A stretch of DNA of 64,000 nucleotides from Bog-756 sp963813525 (GTDB lineage Bacteria > Actinomycetota > Acidimicrobiia > Acidimicrobiales > RAAP-2). The position numbers and the translations under genes are program-made. Positions within the stretch are counted from its first letter, which is position 1. Every line of letters begins with the position of its first letter. The notes beneath the pieces were generated by a model. The model did no database searches and was not told the origin of the DNA. It saw only the letters and a program-made list of their open reading frames with translations. Positions 44,415-51,007 of the stretch are shown here, piece after piece. The DNA lies in NCBI GenBank assembly GCA_963813525.1, contig CAWEZI010000005.1, positions 1,984,001 to 2,048,000 on the forward strand, written 5' to 3'.

Positions 44415-45179
44415 TTAGCCGCCCTCCTGTAGTGCCTCGGGCACCTCGCCGTCCAAGTCGCCCGAGGCGATGGCGGGAAGATCGGCGATACTTTCCATCA
44501 GATGTCGCTCCCAGGCCTGACGGATCCGGGTGAGCAGCGGCGAATCGCTTTCGATGCGAGACAGGTCGACGTCGAAGGAGTCATGGACGTAGATGCCGAG
44601 GTCATAGGGCGGCCCGACCGACAAGTTGGCGCGAGCGGTGCTCATCATCGACCCGAGAGCGATCTTGGTGGCCGTTACCAGGTCCACCTTGGCCCCGACC
44701 GCCAGCTCCAGCAGGAATTTGCCGTACTTGCTCTCGCCGATCTGGAGGAACGGGCGTTCATCCGAGACCCGGATGTAATTCCCCTCTGGATACACGAGCA
44801 GGATGTCGGAGGGCTCGGTCCCCACCTGCCCACCGATGATGAATGTGGCGGTGCCATCCGCTCCCACGTCGGCTAGGGCCCGCTTGTGCTCGTCTGCGAC
44901 TTCACGGCTCGTGCGCCCGAGGTAGAGGGCCGCTTCGAACAGATGATCCACCGATGCCAGGCTCTCGTCGGCCCCACCCAGGTCTCGCTGGACGCGATCG
45001 AGAACTTCCTGGGTGGTGGCCAGGTTGCCGGCGGATTCGATGATGAAGGTCCGGTCCGGCGCGGGCTGCAGCACGTGGAGCTTGCGGTAGGTGCCGATGT
45101 CGTCCACGCCGGCATTGGTCCTGGTGTCGGCCAGAAAGACCAGGGCCTCGTGGTGCCGTATGGCCAGGCAGTAGGTCAC
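44415..45179 (-). CDS. Anbu-type proteasome-like peptidase (ancestral beta subunit)
   Basis: 254 aa, the usual length for Anbu. The sequence after the initiator reads TYCLAIRHHEALVFLADTRT, then NAGVDDIGTYRKLHV and FIIESAGNLATTQEVLD, which are the conserved Anbu/COG3484 segments. If the GTG at 45179 is used, removal of Met exposes Thr1, with Asp17 and Lys32 at the positions of the Ntn-hydrolase active site. Longer open frames extend upstream to 45305 but would bury the Thr. TACCGT seven bases before the GTG suggests a leaderless transcript. Anbu normally sits beside alpha-E, ATP-grasp and transglutaminase-like genes; here its neighbour is a Na+/Ca2+ exchanger. Confidence 0.88.
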   Translation of the reverse strand: MTYCLAIRHHEALVFLADTRTNAGVDDIGTYRKLHVLQPAPDRTFIIESAGNLATTQEVLDRVQRDLGGADESLASVDHLFEAALYLGRTSREVADEHKRALADVGADGTATFIIGGQVGTEPSDILLVYPEGNYIRVSDERPFLQIGESKYGKFLLELAVGAKVDLVTATKIALGSMMSTARANLSVGPPYDLGIYVHDSFDVDLSRIESDSPLLTRIRQAWERHLMESIADLPAIASGDLDGEVPEALQEGG

Positions 45180-45186
45180 GGTGTCC

Positions 45187-45192
45187 ACGGTA
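45187..45192 (-). promoter_or_regulatory. Possible -10 box of a leaderless Anbu transcript
   Basis: On the minus strand TACCGT is followed by seven bases and the GTG that would expose the catalytic Thr. TANNNT-N6-7-RTG is the pattern of leaderless actinobacterial mRNAs. No -35 match is evident and no Shine-Dalgarno precedes the gene, so this is a supporting clue only. Confidence 0.35.
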
Positions 45193-45267
45193 TCCGGCCG
45201 GTGCTCGGCGTAGTCGGACCGGTGCCCGACACAGTTCGGCGCGGCCCGGCGGCTCAGTTCGGCTCGG

Positions 45268-46275
45268 TCATCGTAAAGCCACCGCGGCCACCACGAAGAC
45301 GGCATAGCCGATCACGATGAGGACGCCCTCCTGTCGGGTCAGACCCCGGCTGATGTAAGCCATGAGCAAGCAGACCACTGTCAGACCCACATACCAGGCG
45401 GCAATCAGCACGCCAGCGCTCCCGGTGGTTCCGAGGCTGAGAAAGACCCCGGGAAGGAGCAGCCCGATCAACACATTGAGCATGTTGCTGTTCATCGCTT
45501 CGCTGAGGGTGGCTGCGCCCCGGCCGCGGAGGGCCAGGTAGACCGCTCCCACCGCGTTGGGCAGACTGGTGACGGCGGCCAGGACCACGCCGCCGACCAC
45601 CAGGCTGGACACCCCGAAGTGACGTCCCAATGTCTCAGCGGCGCGTTCCATCACGATGCTGGCCAGCACGACCACGGCCAGACTGGCCAGGGCGACCGTG
45701 GCATCGAGCCGCCCCCCGGCCACCGGATGGATGCCGAGGGCGAGCTCCTCCTCTTCCTCCTCGATGACGCCCCGCAACCAGTCGACCTGGCGTGGCGCCA
45801 GTCCCAGGCGGAGGAGACCCCCGGGCGACAAGGCCGACACCAGTACGTAGGGGACGACGACCACCAGGACCAACACCAGCCCCACGCCGGCTCCCCATCG
45901 GGTGGCGACGACCAGAAAGGTGACCAGGGCGACCCAGGCCCCGACCGTCCCTTCCACAACGATCACCCGCCGATGAAGAGCGATCCGGCGGGCCACGATG
46001 GCGCCGACCCCCAGGAGGGCGGCCAGGTTGAACACGTTGGAGCCCAGCACAACGCCCGTGCTGACCGTGGCCTGACCGTGCGCCGAGGCGCTGATGGCCG
46101 AGGTGATCTCGGGGGCGTCGGCCGCCAGGGCCACCACTAGTCCCAGCGTCGCTTCGGACAGATGGAGCCGGTTGGACAACCGCTCCAACCGCGAAACGAG
46201 AAGGAAGCTGGCCCCCAGGGCCACCACCGCTGCCAGTGGAAAGGCAACACCCGACGACCCGATGGAGGCGATCAT
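45268..46275 (-). CDS. Sodium/calcium exchanger family protein
   Basis: 335 aa, about ten membrane helices in two halves, as in the CaCA superfamily. The alpha-1 repeat includes ALAADAPEITSAISASAHGQ and VLGSNVFNLAALLG; the alpha-2 repeat includes AAVTSLPNAVGAVYLALRGR and SNMLNVLIGLLLPG. These hold the acidic and polar ion-binding positions. A loop with five consecutive Glu (RGVIEEEEEELALG) faces the cytosol and could sense Ca2+. It likely exports Ca2+ in exchange for Na+ or H+. The ATG overlaps the stop of a 32-codon ORF (ATGA). The Anbu gene starts 88 bases after its stop. Confidence 0.88.
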   Translation of the reverse strand: MIASIGSSGVAFPLAAVVALGASFLLVSRLERLSNRLHLSEATLGLVVALAADAPEITSAISASAHGQATVSTGVVLGSNVFNLAALLGVGAIVARRIALHRRVIVVEGTVGAWVALVTFLVVATRWGAGVGLVLVLVVVVPYVLVSALSPGGLLRLGLAPRQVDWLRGVIEEEEEELALGIHPVAGGRLDATVALASLAVVVLASIVMERAAETLGRHFGVSSLVVGGVVLAAVTSLPNAVGAVYLALRGRGAATLSEAMNSNMLNVLIGLLLPGVFLSLGTTGSAGVLIAAWYVGLTVVCLLMAYISRGLTRQEGVLIVIGYAVFVVAAVALR

Positions 46276-46370
46276 GTCGGTGTCGCCGGCCGGTCGCCGG
46301 TCACCCGGGGGTCGACCTCCCCGACGATGGATGGGTGCTCGACCGGAAGAGGGCCGACGTGGTTGGGCAT
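46272..46370 (-). CDS. 32-residue leader ORF coupled to the exchanger
   Basis: A short frame (MPNHVGPLPVEHPSIVGEVD, then twelve more residues) starts at ATG 46370 with AAGGA five bases upstream and ends in TGA overlapping the exchanger ATG (ATGA). The exchanger itself has no recognisable ribosome-binding site, so translation probably depends on this leader. The peptide has no recognised domain; it could be a regulatory leader sensing translation or ions. The function is inferred from layout. Confidence 0.5.
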   Translation of the reverse strand: MPNHVGPLPVEHPSIVGEVDPRVTGDRPATPT

Positions 46371-46382
46371 GGCGGTCCTTCG

Positions 46383-46405
46383 GGGTCGGCGGAACGTGCC
46401 GACCC
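46383..46405 (-). promoter_or_regulatory. Hairpin just upstream of the leader ORF
   Basis: GGGTCGGC (46383-46390) and GCCGACCC (46398-46405) form a perfect 8-base-pair stem with a 7-base loop. It sits three to four bases upstream of the AAGGA of the 32-codon ORF on the minus-strand transcript, where it could affect ribosome access or form part of a leader RNA. It is not a match to any riboswitch I recognise. Confidence 0.4.
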
Positions 46406-46584
46406 GACTTCCCGGCGCACCACCGGCGACGTTAGTCGACCGAGGTCGACACGCCGATGAGACCGCCGAGCCGGTCCCTTACGGGGGAGGGGGACATGGC
46501 GTCGTCGACGGTCGGCCGGGTCCGCGTCTTGCTCGATGGCGGCGCGGAGGGTGAGGGAAGGCGCCAGAGCTCGGGCGGTCGAAG

Positions 46585-47043
46585 TCAGCCAGGTCCGTCC
46601 ACACGAGGTGTGGCCACAAAGACGGGAATGATCCGCTCGGTCTTCTCCTGGTATTCGGCGTAGGGGGGATAGGCGGTGACCGCCCTACGCCACCAGGTCT
46701 CTCGCTCGTCGCCCTCGAGCTCCCGGACCTCCATGTCAACGGCCTCCGGCCCGTCCTGAATGGCCACCGCGGTCGGGTCCGCCTTCAGATTGTGGTACCA
46801 GACCGGATGGGTGGGGGCACCGCCCATCGAGGCAACGAGCGCGTAACGCCCTTCATGTTCGACTCGCATGAGCGGGGTCTTGCGCACCTTGTTGGACCTG
46901 TTTCCCCGGGTCGTCACGATGATCACCGGGAGTCCGGTGTCCAGCAAGGTGTTGCTGCTCCGGCCCCCGGAACTCTCGTACTCCGCCACTTGGTTACGCA
47001 CCCATTCGGATGGGCTCGGTTCGTATTGGCCGGCAACGGGCAT
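46585..47043 (-). CDS. Deazaflavin (F420)-dependent nitroreductase family protein
   Basis: 152 aa, typical for the Ddn family of split-barrel F420 proteins. Characteristic segments are LLDTGLPVIIVTTRGNRSNK, RKTPLMRVEHEGRYALVASM and GGAPTHPVWYHNLKADPTAV. These bind coenzyme F420 and reduce quinones or nitro compounds in mycobacteria. The cofactor and substrate here are inferred from the family. F420 use supports an actinobacterial host. It lies 25 bases downstream of a possible small ORF on the same strand. Confidence 0.9.
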   Translation of the reverse strand: MPVAGQYEPSPSEWVRNQVAEYESSGGRSSNTLLDTGLPVIIVTTRGNRSNKVRKTPLMRVEHEGRYALVASMGGAPTHPVWYHNLKADPTAVAIQDGPEAVDMEVRELEGDERETWWRRAVTAYPPYAEYQEKTERIIPVFVATPRVDGPG

Positions 47044-47068
47044 GGACCCGATCCTATGGGATGGCGAG

Positions 47069-47278
47069 CTACTTCTTTCGGAGGCGCCTGATCCCCCGAC
47101 GCACGGTGCTCTCCTCCGACGAGGGTGGTTGCCCCGACGTACGACGCGACGAGGCGTACCGAGCCGATGTCTCCCATCGGGGATCGTCGAACAGGTCGAC
47201 CCTCTGGGTGTCCGAGAAGATGACGGAGGAATCGGCCCACGACGTCGATTGTGAGGAGCTTGAGCGCTGTCTGACCAT
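47069..47278 (-). CDS. Small basic protein, unknown (putative)
   Basis: 69 aa. The N-terminal half is Ser-rich (SSSSQSTSWADSSVIFSD), with FDDPRWETSARY in the middle and a basic end (RRGIRRLRKK). No family is recognised and only ATCACGGG precedes the ATG, so it is weakly supported. It lies directly upstream of the F420 protein gene and would be co-transcribed. Confidence 0.3.
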   Translation of the reverse strand: MVRQRSSSSQSTSWADSSVIFSDTQRVDLFDDPRWETSARYASSRRTSGQPPSSEESTVRRGIRRLRKK

Positions 47279-47372
47279 CCCGTGATTCTAGAGAGCAGAC
47301 CCAGGCGGTTGGTGGACGGTCCCCACCGGGTGCGAGAGGCCGGCCTCAGCCGGGCGAACGGTCAGCCAGCCC

Positions 47373-47402
47373 ATTCCCGTGGCGGGGCCCCCACGGGAAT
47401 GA
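47373..47402. promoter_or_regulatory. Perfect 11-base inverted repeat upstream of the UBP-finger gene
   Basis: CATTCCCGTGG (47373-47383) and CCACGGGAATG (47392-47402) are perfect inverted arms around 8 bases, in the region between divergent small genes and 45 bases before the zinc-finger gene's ATG. No gene ends here, so a terminator is unlikely. A dimeric repressor operator or an RNA hairpin is the better reading. Confidence 0.5.
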
Positions 47403-47447
47403 AAGCATGGTGCTGATCTCACCGTGGGGCGTGACCAAAGGAGGGTT

Positions 47448-47798
47448 ATGTCTGAGGATCAATCCGAAATCAACACAGAGGTTTCACCGAGCGGTACAGG
47501 ATGCGTCGAGTGCCTAGCCGCCGACGGGTGGTGGTTCCATCTCCGCCGATGCGCATCGTGCGGGCACATCGGGTGCTGCGACTCGTCGCCCAGCCAGCAT
47601 GCCAGCCACCACGCCCGTAGCAGCGGCCACACCATGATCAGAAGCTTCGAGCCGGGGGAGGAGTGGTTCTGGAGCTACTCGACCCAGGAGTTCTACGACG
47701 GTCCGGAGCTGGCTCCGCCCGAGCACCATCCGACCAGCCAGCCCACGCCCGGCCCGGCTGGACGGGTGCCGGCCGACTGGCAGGCTCACCTGCATTGA
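47448..47798 (+). CDS. UBP-type zinc finger protein
   Basis: 116 aa with one UBP-type (ubiquitin carboxyl-terminal hydrolase-like) zinc finger: CVECLAADGWWFHLRRCASC, then GHIGCCDSSPSQHASHHARSSGH, with the paired Cys/His ligands in order. Bacterial versions occur as stand-alone small proteins, usually in actinobacteria, with unknown ligands. An excellent AAAGGAGGG ribosome-binding site precedes ATG 47448. The TTG of the next gene overlaps its stop (TTGA), so the finger and the NTF2-like protein are probably made together. Confidence 0.88.
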   Translation: MSEDQSEINTEVSPSGTGCVECLAADGWWFHLRRCASCGHIGCCDSSPSQHASHHARSSGHTMIRSFEPGEEWFWSYSTQEFYDGPELAPPEHHPTSQPTPGPAGRVPADWQAHLH

Positions 47799-48205
47799 GC
47801 CCCTCCCCCGAATCGGCCGGCGTGGCCAACGCCCGGCGCTTCCTCGTGAGCTACTCCGGCGACGAGCTGGACGAGGTCGTCCATCTGCTGTCCGACGACG
47901 TGACCTACACCGTCCCCGGGCACATGGCACTGTCCGGGGTCTTCCGCGGGCCCAAGGAGGTCAAGGACCATCTGAGCCGGCTGCGGTCGTTCTCCCTGTC
48001 CACCATCGACGTGCTCCAGTGGGTCGACTGGTTGGTGGGGGAGACCCATGTCGCCGCCCTCCAGTACGCCCAGATCCAGGCCCACGGAGCCGTCTACCGT
48101 GGGCATCAGCTGTACCTGGTCGAGGTGGACGCCCACGACAAGCTGTCCGACATCAAGGTCTTCTTCGAGGACCAGGAGGCGGCCGAACGCTTCTTCGGCC
48201 CCTGA
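47795..48205 (+). CDS. NTF2/SnoaL-like protein
   Basis: 136 aa. The pattern ANARRFLVSYSGDELDEVVHLLSDDVTYTVPG and VFRGPKEVKDHLSRL (given in pieces under the length limit: ANARRFLVSYSG, DDVTYTVPG, FRGPKEVKDHLSRL) is the cone-like SnoaL/ketosteroid-isomerase fold with a helix-strand pocket, ending in DIKVFFEDQEAAERFF. Proteins of this type bind or isomerise small molecules; many act as associated domains without catalysis. The TTG start overlaps the stop of the UBP-finger gene, suggesting paired function. Confidence 0.7.
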   Translation: MSPSPESAGVANARRFLVSYSGDELDEVVHLLSDDVTYTVPGHMALSGVFRGPKEVKDHLSRLRSFSLSTIDVLQWVDWLVGETHVAALQYAQIQAHGAVYRGHQLYLVEVDAHDKLSDIKVFFEDQEAAERFFGP

Positions 48206-48225
48206 CGCGGCGGCAGTGGTCAGGC

Positions 48226-49875
48226 CTACGAGGTGGGCGACCCTGCCACCGCCATGTGCATGGGATGGCCTTCGTCCGAAGCAACCCGCTCGAGGTGGAT
48301 CTTTCTTCCGTACACCGTGGCCAGGGCCAGGATGGCCGAGCCCAGAAGCAGCCCGCCGGCGATGTTGAGGGACAGGTTGAGTCCGTGGCCGAAGGCACCG
48401 TAGGCGGCGGAGACCACCTCGTTGACGATGTGGGTGATGGCGTGGTTCTTGGCCGTGGCCTGTTTGGCCTCGCCCTGATAGGCACCGGTGGTCACCGCCG
48501 ACACCACCAGCGACTGGTAGGCCTTGGGGATCCCGATGGCGGTGAGCCTGCGCACCAGGTTGACCGTGAGCTGTCCGTTGATGATCGATCCGAGCACGGC
48601 CACGCCGACCACCGCTCCGAGCTCGCGGAACGTGTTGGTGGCCGACGAGGCCATCCCCGAGTGTTCGGCCGGCACCGAGCCCAGCGACGCCGACGTCACC
48701 GGCACCATGGCCATGCCCACCCCGACACCGGCGATGAACATGGTCCATCCGATCTGGCCCACGCCGGCGGTCGGGGTGATCCTGGCGTTGGTCAGGAGGA
48801 TCCCTACGCCGGCCAGCAGGCACCCGGTGGCCATCGGGATGCGCGGACCCCACACCGCCACCCACCGTCCGGTGGCCAGTGAGGCCGCCACCATCCCCAC
48901 GGCCAGGGGGATGAAGTTGAGGGCCAGTCCCAGCGGCGACTTCTGGCCCACCACCTGCAGGTACAGGGCCACCATGAAGAAGATGGAGAAGGTGCCGAAG
49001 TAGGCGGTGAAGGCGATGATGTTGGCCCCGGTGAAGGTCGGTATCCGGAAGTAGCGGACGTTGAGGACCGGGTTTTTGGCTCGTAGCTCGGCGGCCACGA
49101 AGGCGATGGCCATGACCAGGGACAGCCCGAACAGGCCGAGGATCCATCCGGTCCGATAGCCGTGGGTCTCTCCCAGGATGATGGCGAAGGTTCCCGAACC
49201 GAGGGCCAGGGCGCCCAGCAGGAACCCGGGGAAGTCGAAGCGGGCCTTGACCGGGTCGGAGCTTTCGGGGAGCACGATGACCGCACTTGAAAAAGCCAGT
49301 GTCCCGAAGGCGACGTTGAACCAGAAGATGGCCCGCCACGACCAGCCATAAACCAGCAGGCCGCCGATGAGGGGGCCGAGGGCCAGGCCGAGGCTGGAGA
49401 CCGCCGCCCAGATGCCCAGCGCCCGGGCCCGGATGGCCCTGTCGGGGTACAGGTGTCGGATCATGGACAAGGTGCCCGGTTCGGAGGCGGCCGCCCCCAC
49501 CCCCATGACCACCCGACCGGCAATGAGGACGTCGGTGTCGGGGGCCACGGCGGCGATGACCGATCCGGCGATGAACACGGCCACCCCGGTCAGCATGACC
49601 TTCTTGCGGCCGAGCAGGTCACCGATGGTGCCGAAACTGAGCATGAGGCCGGCGAAGGTCAGCGCGTAGCCGTTGACCACCCACTGCAACTGACTGACCG
49701 AGGCGTGCAGGTCGCTCTGCACATGGGCCAGGACCACCGTGACGATGGTGTTGTCCAGGAATGTCAGGAAGAGGACGAACAGCAGTGTGGCCAGGGCCAG
49801 CGACGTGCGGCCGCCGGCCGGCCCACCCGTGCCGACCCCGACCGGAGCTGTCACTGCCTGCGTGGCTTCGGCCAT
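48226..49875 (-). CDS. MFS transporter, DHA2 (14-TM) drug/proton antiporter type
   Basis: 549 aa with 14 predicted helices, the DHA2 layout. Motif A is present as GDLLGRKKVMLTG after helix 2, motif D-like LTFLDNTIVTVVL is in helix 1, and RVVMGVGAAASEPGTLSMI follows helix 4. These features mark multidrug or siderophore exporters of the EmrB/QacA group. The ATG lies on a 190-base gap that contains a pyrimidine-rich stretch with GACCGATCCGCC twice. No adjacent regulator of the TetR type is seen. Confidence 0.9.
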   Translation of the reverse strand: MAEATQAVTAPVGVGTGGPAGGRTSLALATLLFVLFLTFLDNTIVTVVLAHVQSDLHASVSQLQWVVNGYALTFAGLMLSFGTIGDLLGRKKVMLTGVAVFIAGSVIAAVAPDTDVLIAGRVVMGVGAAASEPGTLSMIRHLYPDRAIRARALGIWAAVSSLGLALGPLIGGLLVYGWSWRAIFWFNVAFGTLAFSSAVIVLPESSDPVKARFDFPGFLLGALALGSGTFAIILGETHGYRTGWILGLFGLSLVMAIAFVAAELRAKNPVLNVRYFRIPTFTGANIIAFTAYFGTFSIFFMVALYLQVVGQKSPLGLALNFIPLAVGMVAASLATGRWVAVWGPRIPMATGCLLAGVGILLTNARITPTAGVGQIGWTMFIAGVGVGMAMVPVTSASLGSVPAEHSGMASSATNTFRELGAVVGVAVLGSIINGQLTVNLVRRLTAIGIPKAYQSLVVSAVTTGAYQGEAKQATAKNHAITHIVNEVVSAAYGAFGHGLNLSLNIAGGLLLGSAILALATVYGRKIHLERVASDEGHPMHMAVAGSPTS

Positions 49876-50065
49876 GGCCCTAGTCGACTACAAGGCCGCG
49901 CCGGAGAGTGGGATTTTCAGCAGGTGGGTCGGTTGAAGGGTCATGGCTCCTCATCAATTGCCCCATTTCCAATGGCCCCAATCATCGCCCGATCCCGACC
50001 GATCCGCCACCCATTCCCCCGCCCATCCGCCCGATCCGACCGATCCGCCCCGATCGATTCCCCGG

Positions 50066-50911
50066 TCAGGAGCCCGACGGGGGATAGAGCGGCGTGAGGG
50101 TGGCGAATCCGATCTCGAAGGCGCCGAGGTCGTCGGTGTAGGAGGTGGAGGTGGATGCACAGTCGATGGTGAGGGTCTTGCTGGCGTCGCCGGACGCCGA
50201 CATCACTGTGGTCACCTGACCGCGTACGCCGTTGCCGGCGCAGGTGGGGACGTTGAGATTGGCCTGCAGGGGCTTGGCGCCGTAGGAGCGGGCGATCAGG
50301 ACAGCCCGGTGGGCGGTGACCCAGCGCTCGACGAAGGGAACGCCTTGGGCGAAGTCGGGTGTCGACCCGTTGTCGATGCCCTGGCTGGCGGCCAGGGCCG
50401 GCACCCCGAGGGTCACCGCTTCCCGGGCCGCCCCCACCGTTCCCGACACGCCGGCCAGGGGACCGATGTTCTGGCCGAAGTTGATCCCGGACACCACCAG
50501 GTCGGGTCGGAACGACAGACCGTGGTGGGCCACCGCCCAGATCACCGTGTCGGCCGGATAACCGTGCACGGCGGTGGCCGGATAGCCGCTGGCCGTCTGG
50601 GCGGTTGACGTGACCAGGGCTCCGGCACTGGCCGGTGTGGTCTTCCCACCGGTTCCGCTCTGATTGGTGAGCGGCGCCACCACCGTGACCTTGGTATGGG
50701 GAAGAGTCCTCAGGCCCTGTACGACGGCGTTGATCCCTGGGGCCCCCACCCCGTCGTCATTGGTGACCATGATGGTGAGAGTGCTGTCGGCACTCGAGGT
50801 GGCCGTGGTCGTGGTGGTTCCCGACGACGATGACGAGCTGCAGGCGGCCAGGGCCAGCGGGACCGCCACCAGCAGCAGGGCCACTGTGCGGTGATGCGAT
50901 GGTGCCGACAT
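50066..50911 (-). CDS. Exported SurE-like phosphatase lipoprotein
   Basis: 281 aa. The signal peptide ends in a lipobox (VAVPLALAAC), followed by a Ser/Thr linker and a SurE domain: TIMVTNDDGVGAPGI (metal-binding NDD) and DLVVSGINFGQNIG, plus GTVGAAREAVTLGVPALAAS. SurE enzymes are 5'/3'-nucleotidases acting on nucleoside monophosphates in the cytosol; here the enzyme would be outside the membrane, so its substrate would be extracellular nucleotides or other phosphate esters. A good AAGGA ribosome-binding site precedes the ATG. It is divergent from another exported hydrolase. Confidence 0.85.
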   Translation of the reverse strand: MSAPSHHRTVALLLVAVPLALAACSSSSSSGTTTTTATSSADSTLTIMVTNDDGVGAPGINAVVQGLRTLPHTKVTVVAPLTNQSGTGGKTTPASAGALVTSTAQTASGYPATAVHGYPADTVIWAVAHHGLSFRPDLVVSGINFGQNIGPLAGVSGTVGAAREAVTLGVPALAASQGIDNGSTPDFAQGVPFVERWVTAHRAVLIARSYGAKPLQANLNVPTCAGNGVRGQVTTVMSASGDASKTLTIDCASTSTSYTDDLGAFEIGFATLTPLYPPSGS

Positions 50912-51007
50912 CTTGACTTCCTTATCCGTGGTGAGCGCCCTTGGGCGCAGTCATGGTGGCACATGCATCGTGGCCAATGGTGCGATCAACGTCTACGGTT
51001 GCCCACC

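Noticed and set aside
45180..45305. Longer N-terminus for the Anbu protein
   Set aside because: The extra residues have no family similarity and would bury the catalytic Thr; the GTG at 45179 aligns with the family start.
46496..46663. Plus-strand 55-codon frame with a strong GGGGGAGGGGG ribosome-binding-like stretch
   Set aside because: It runs antisense through the conserved end of the F420-protein gene and has no recognisable product.
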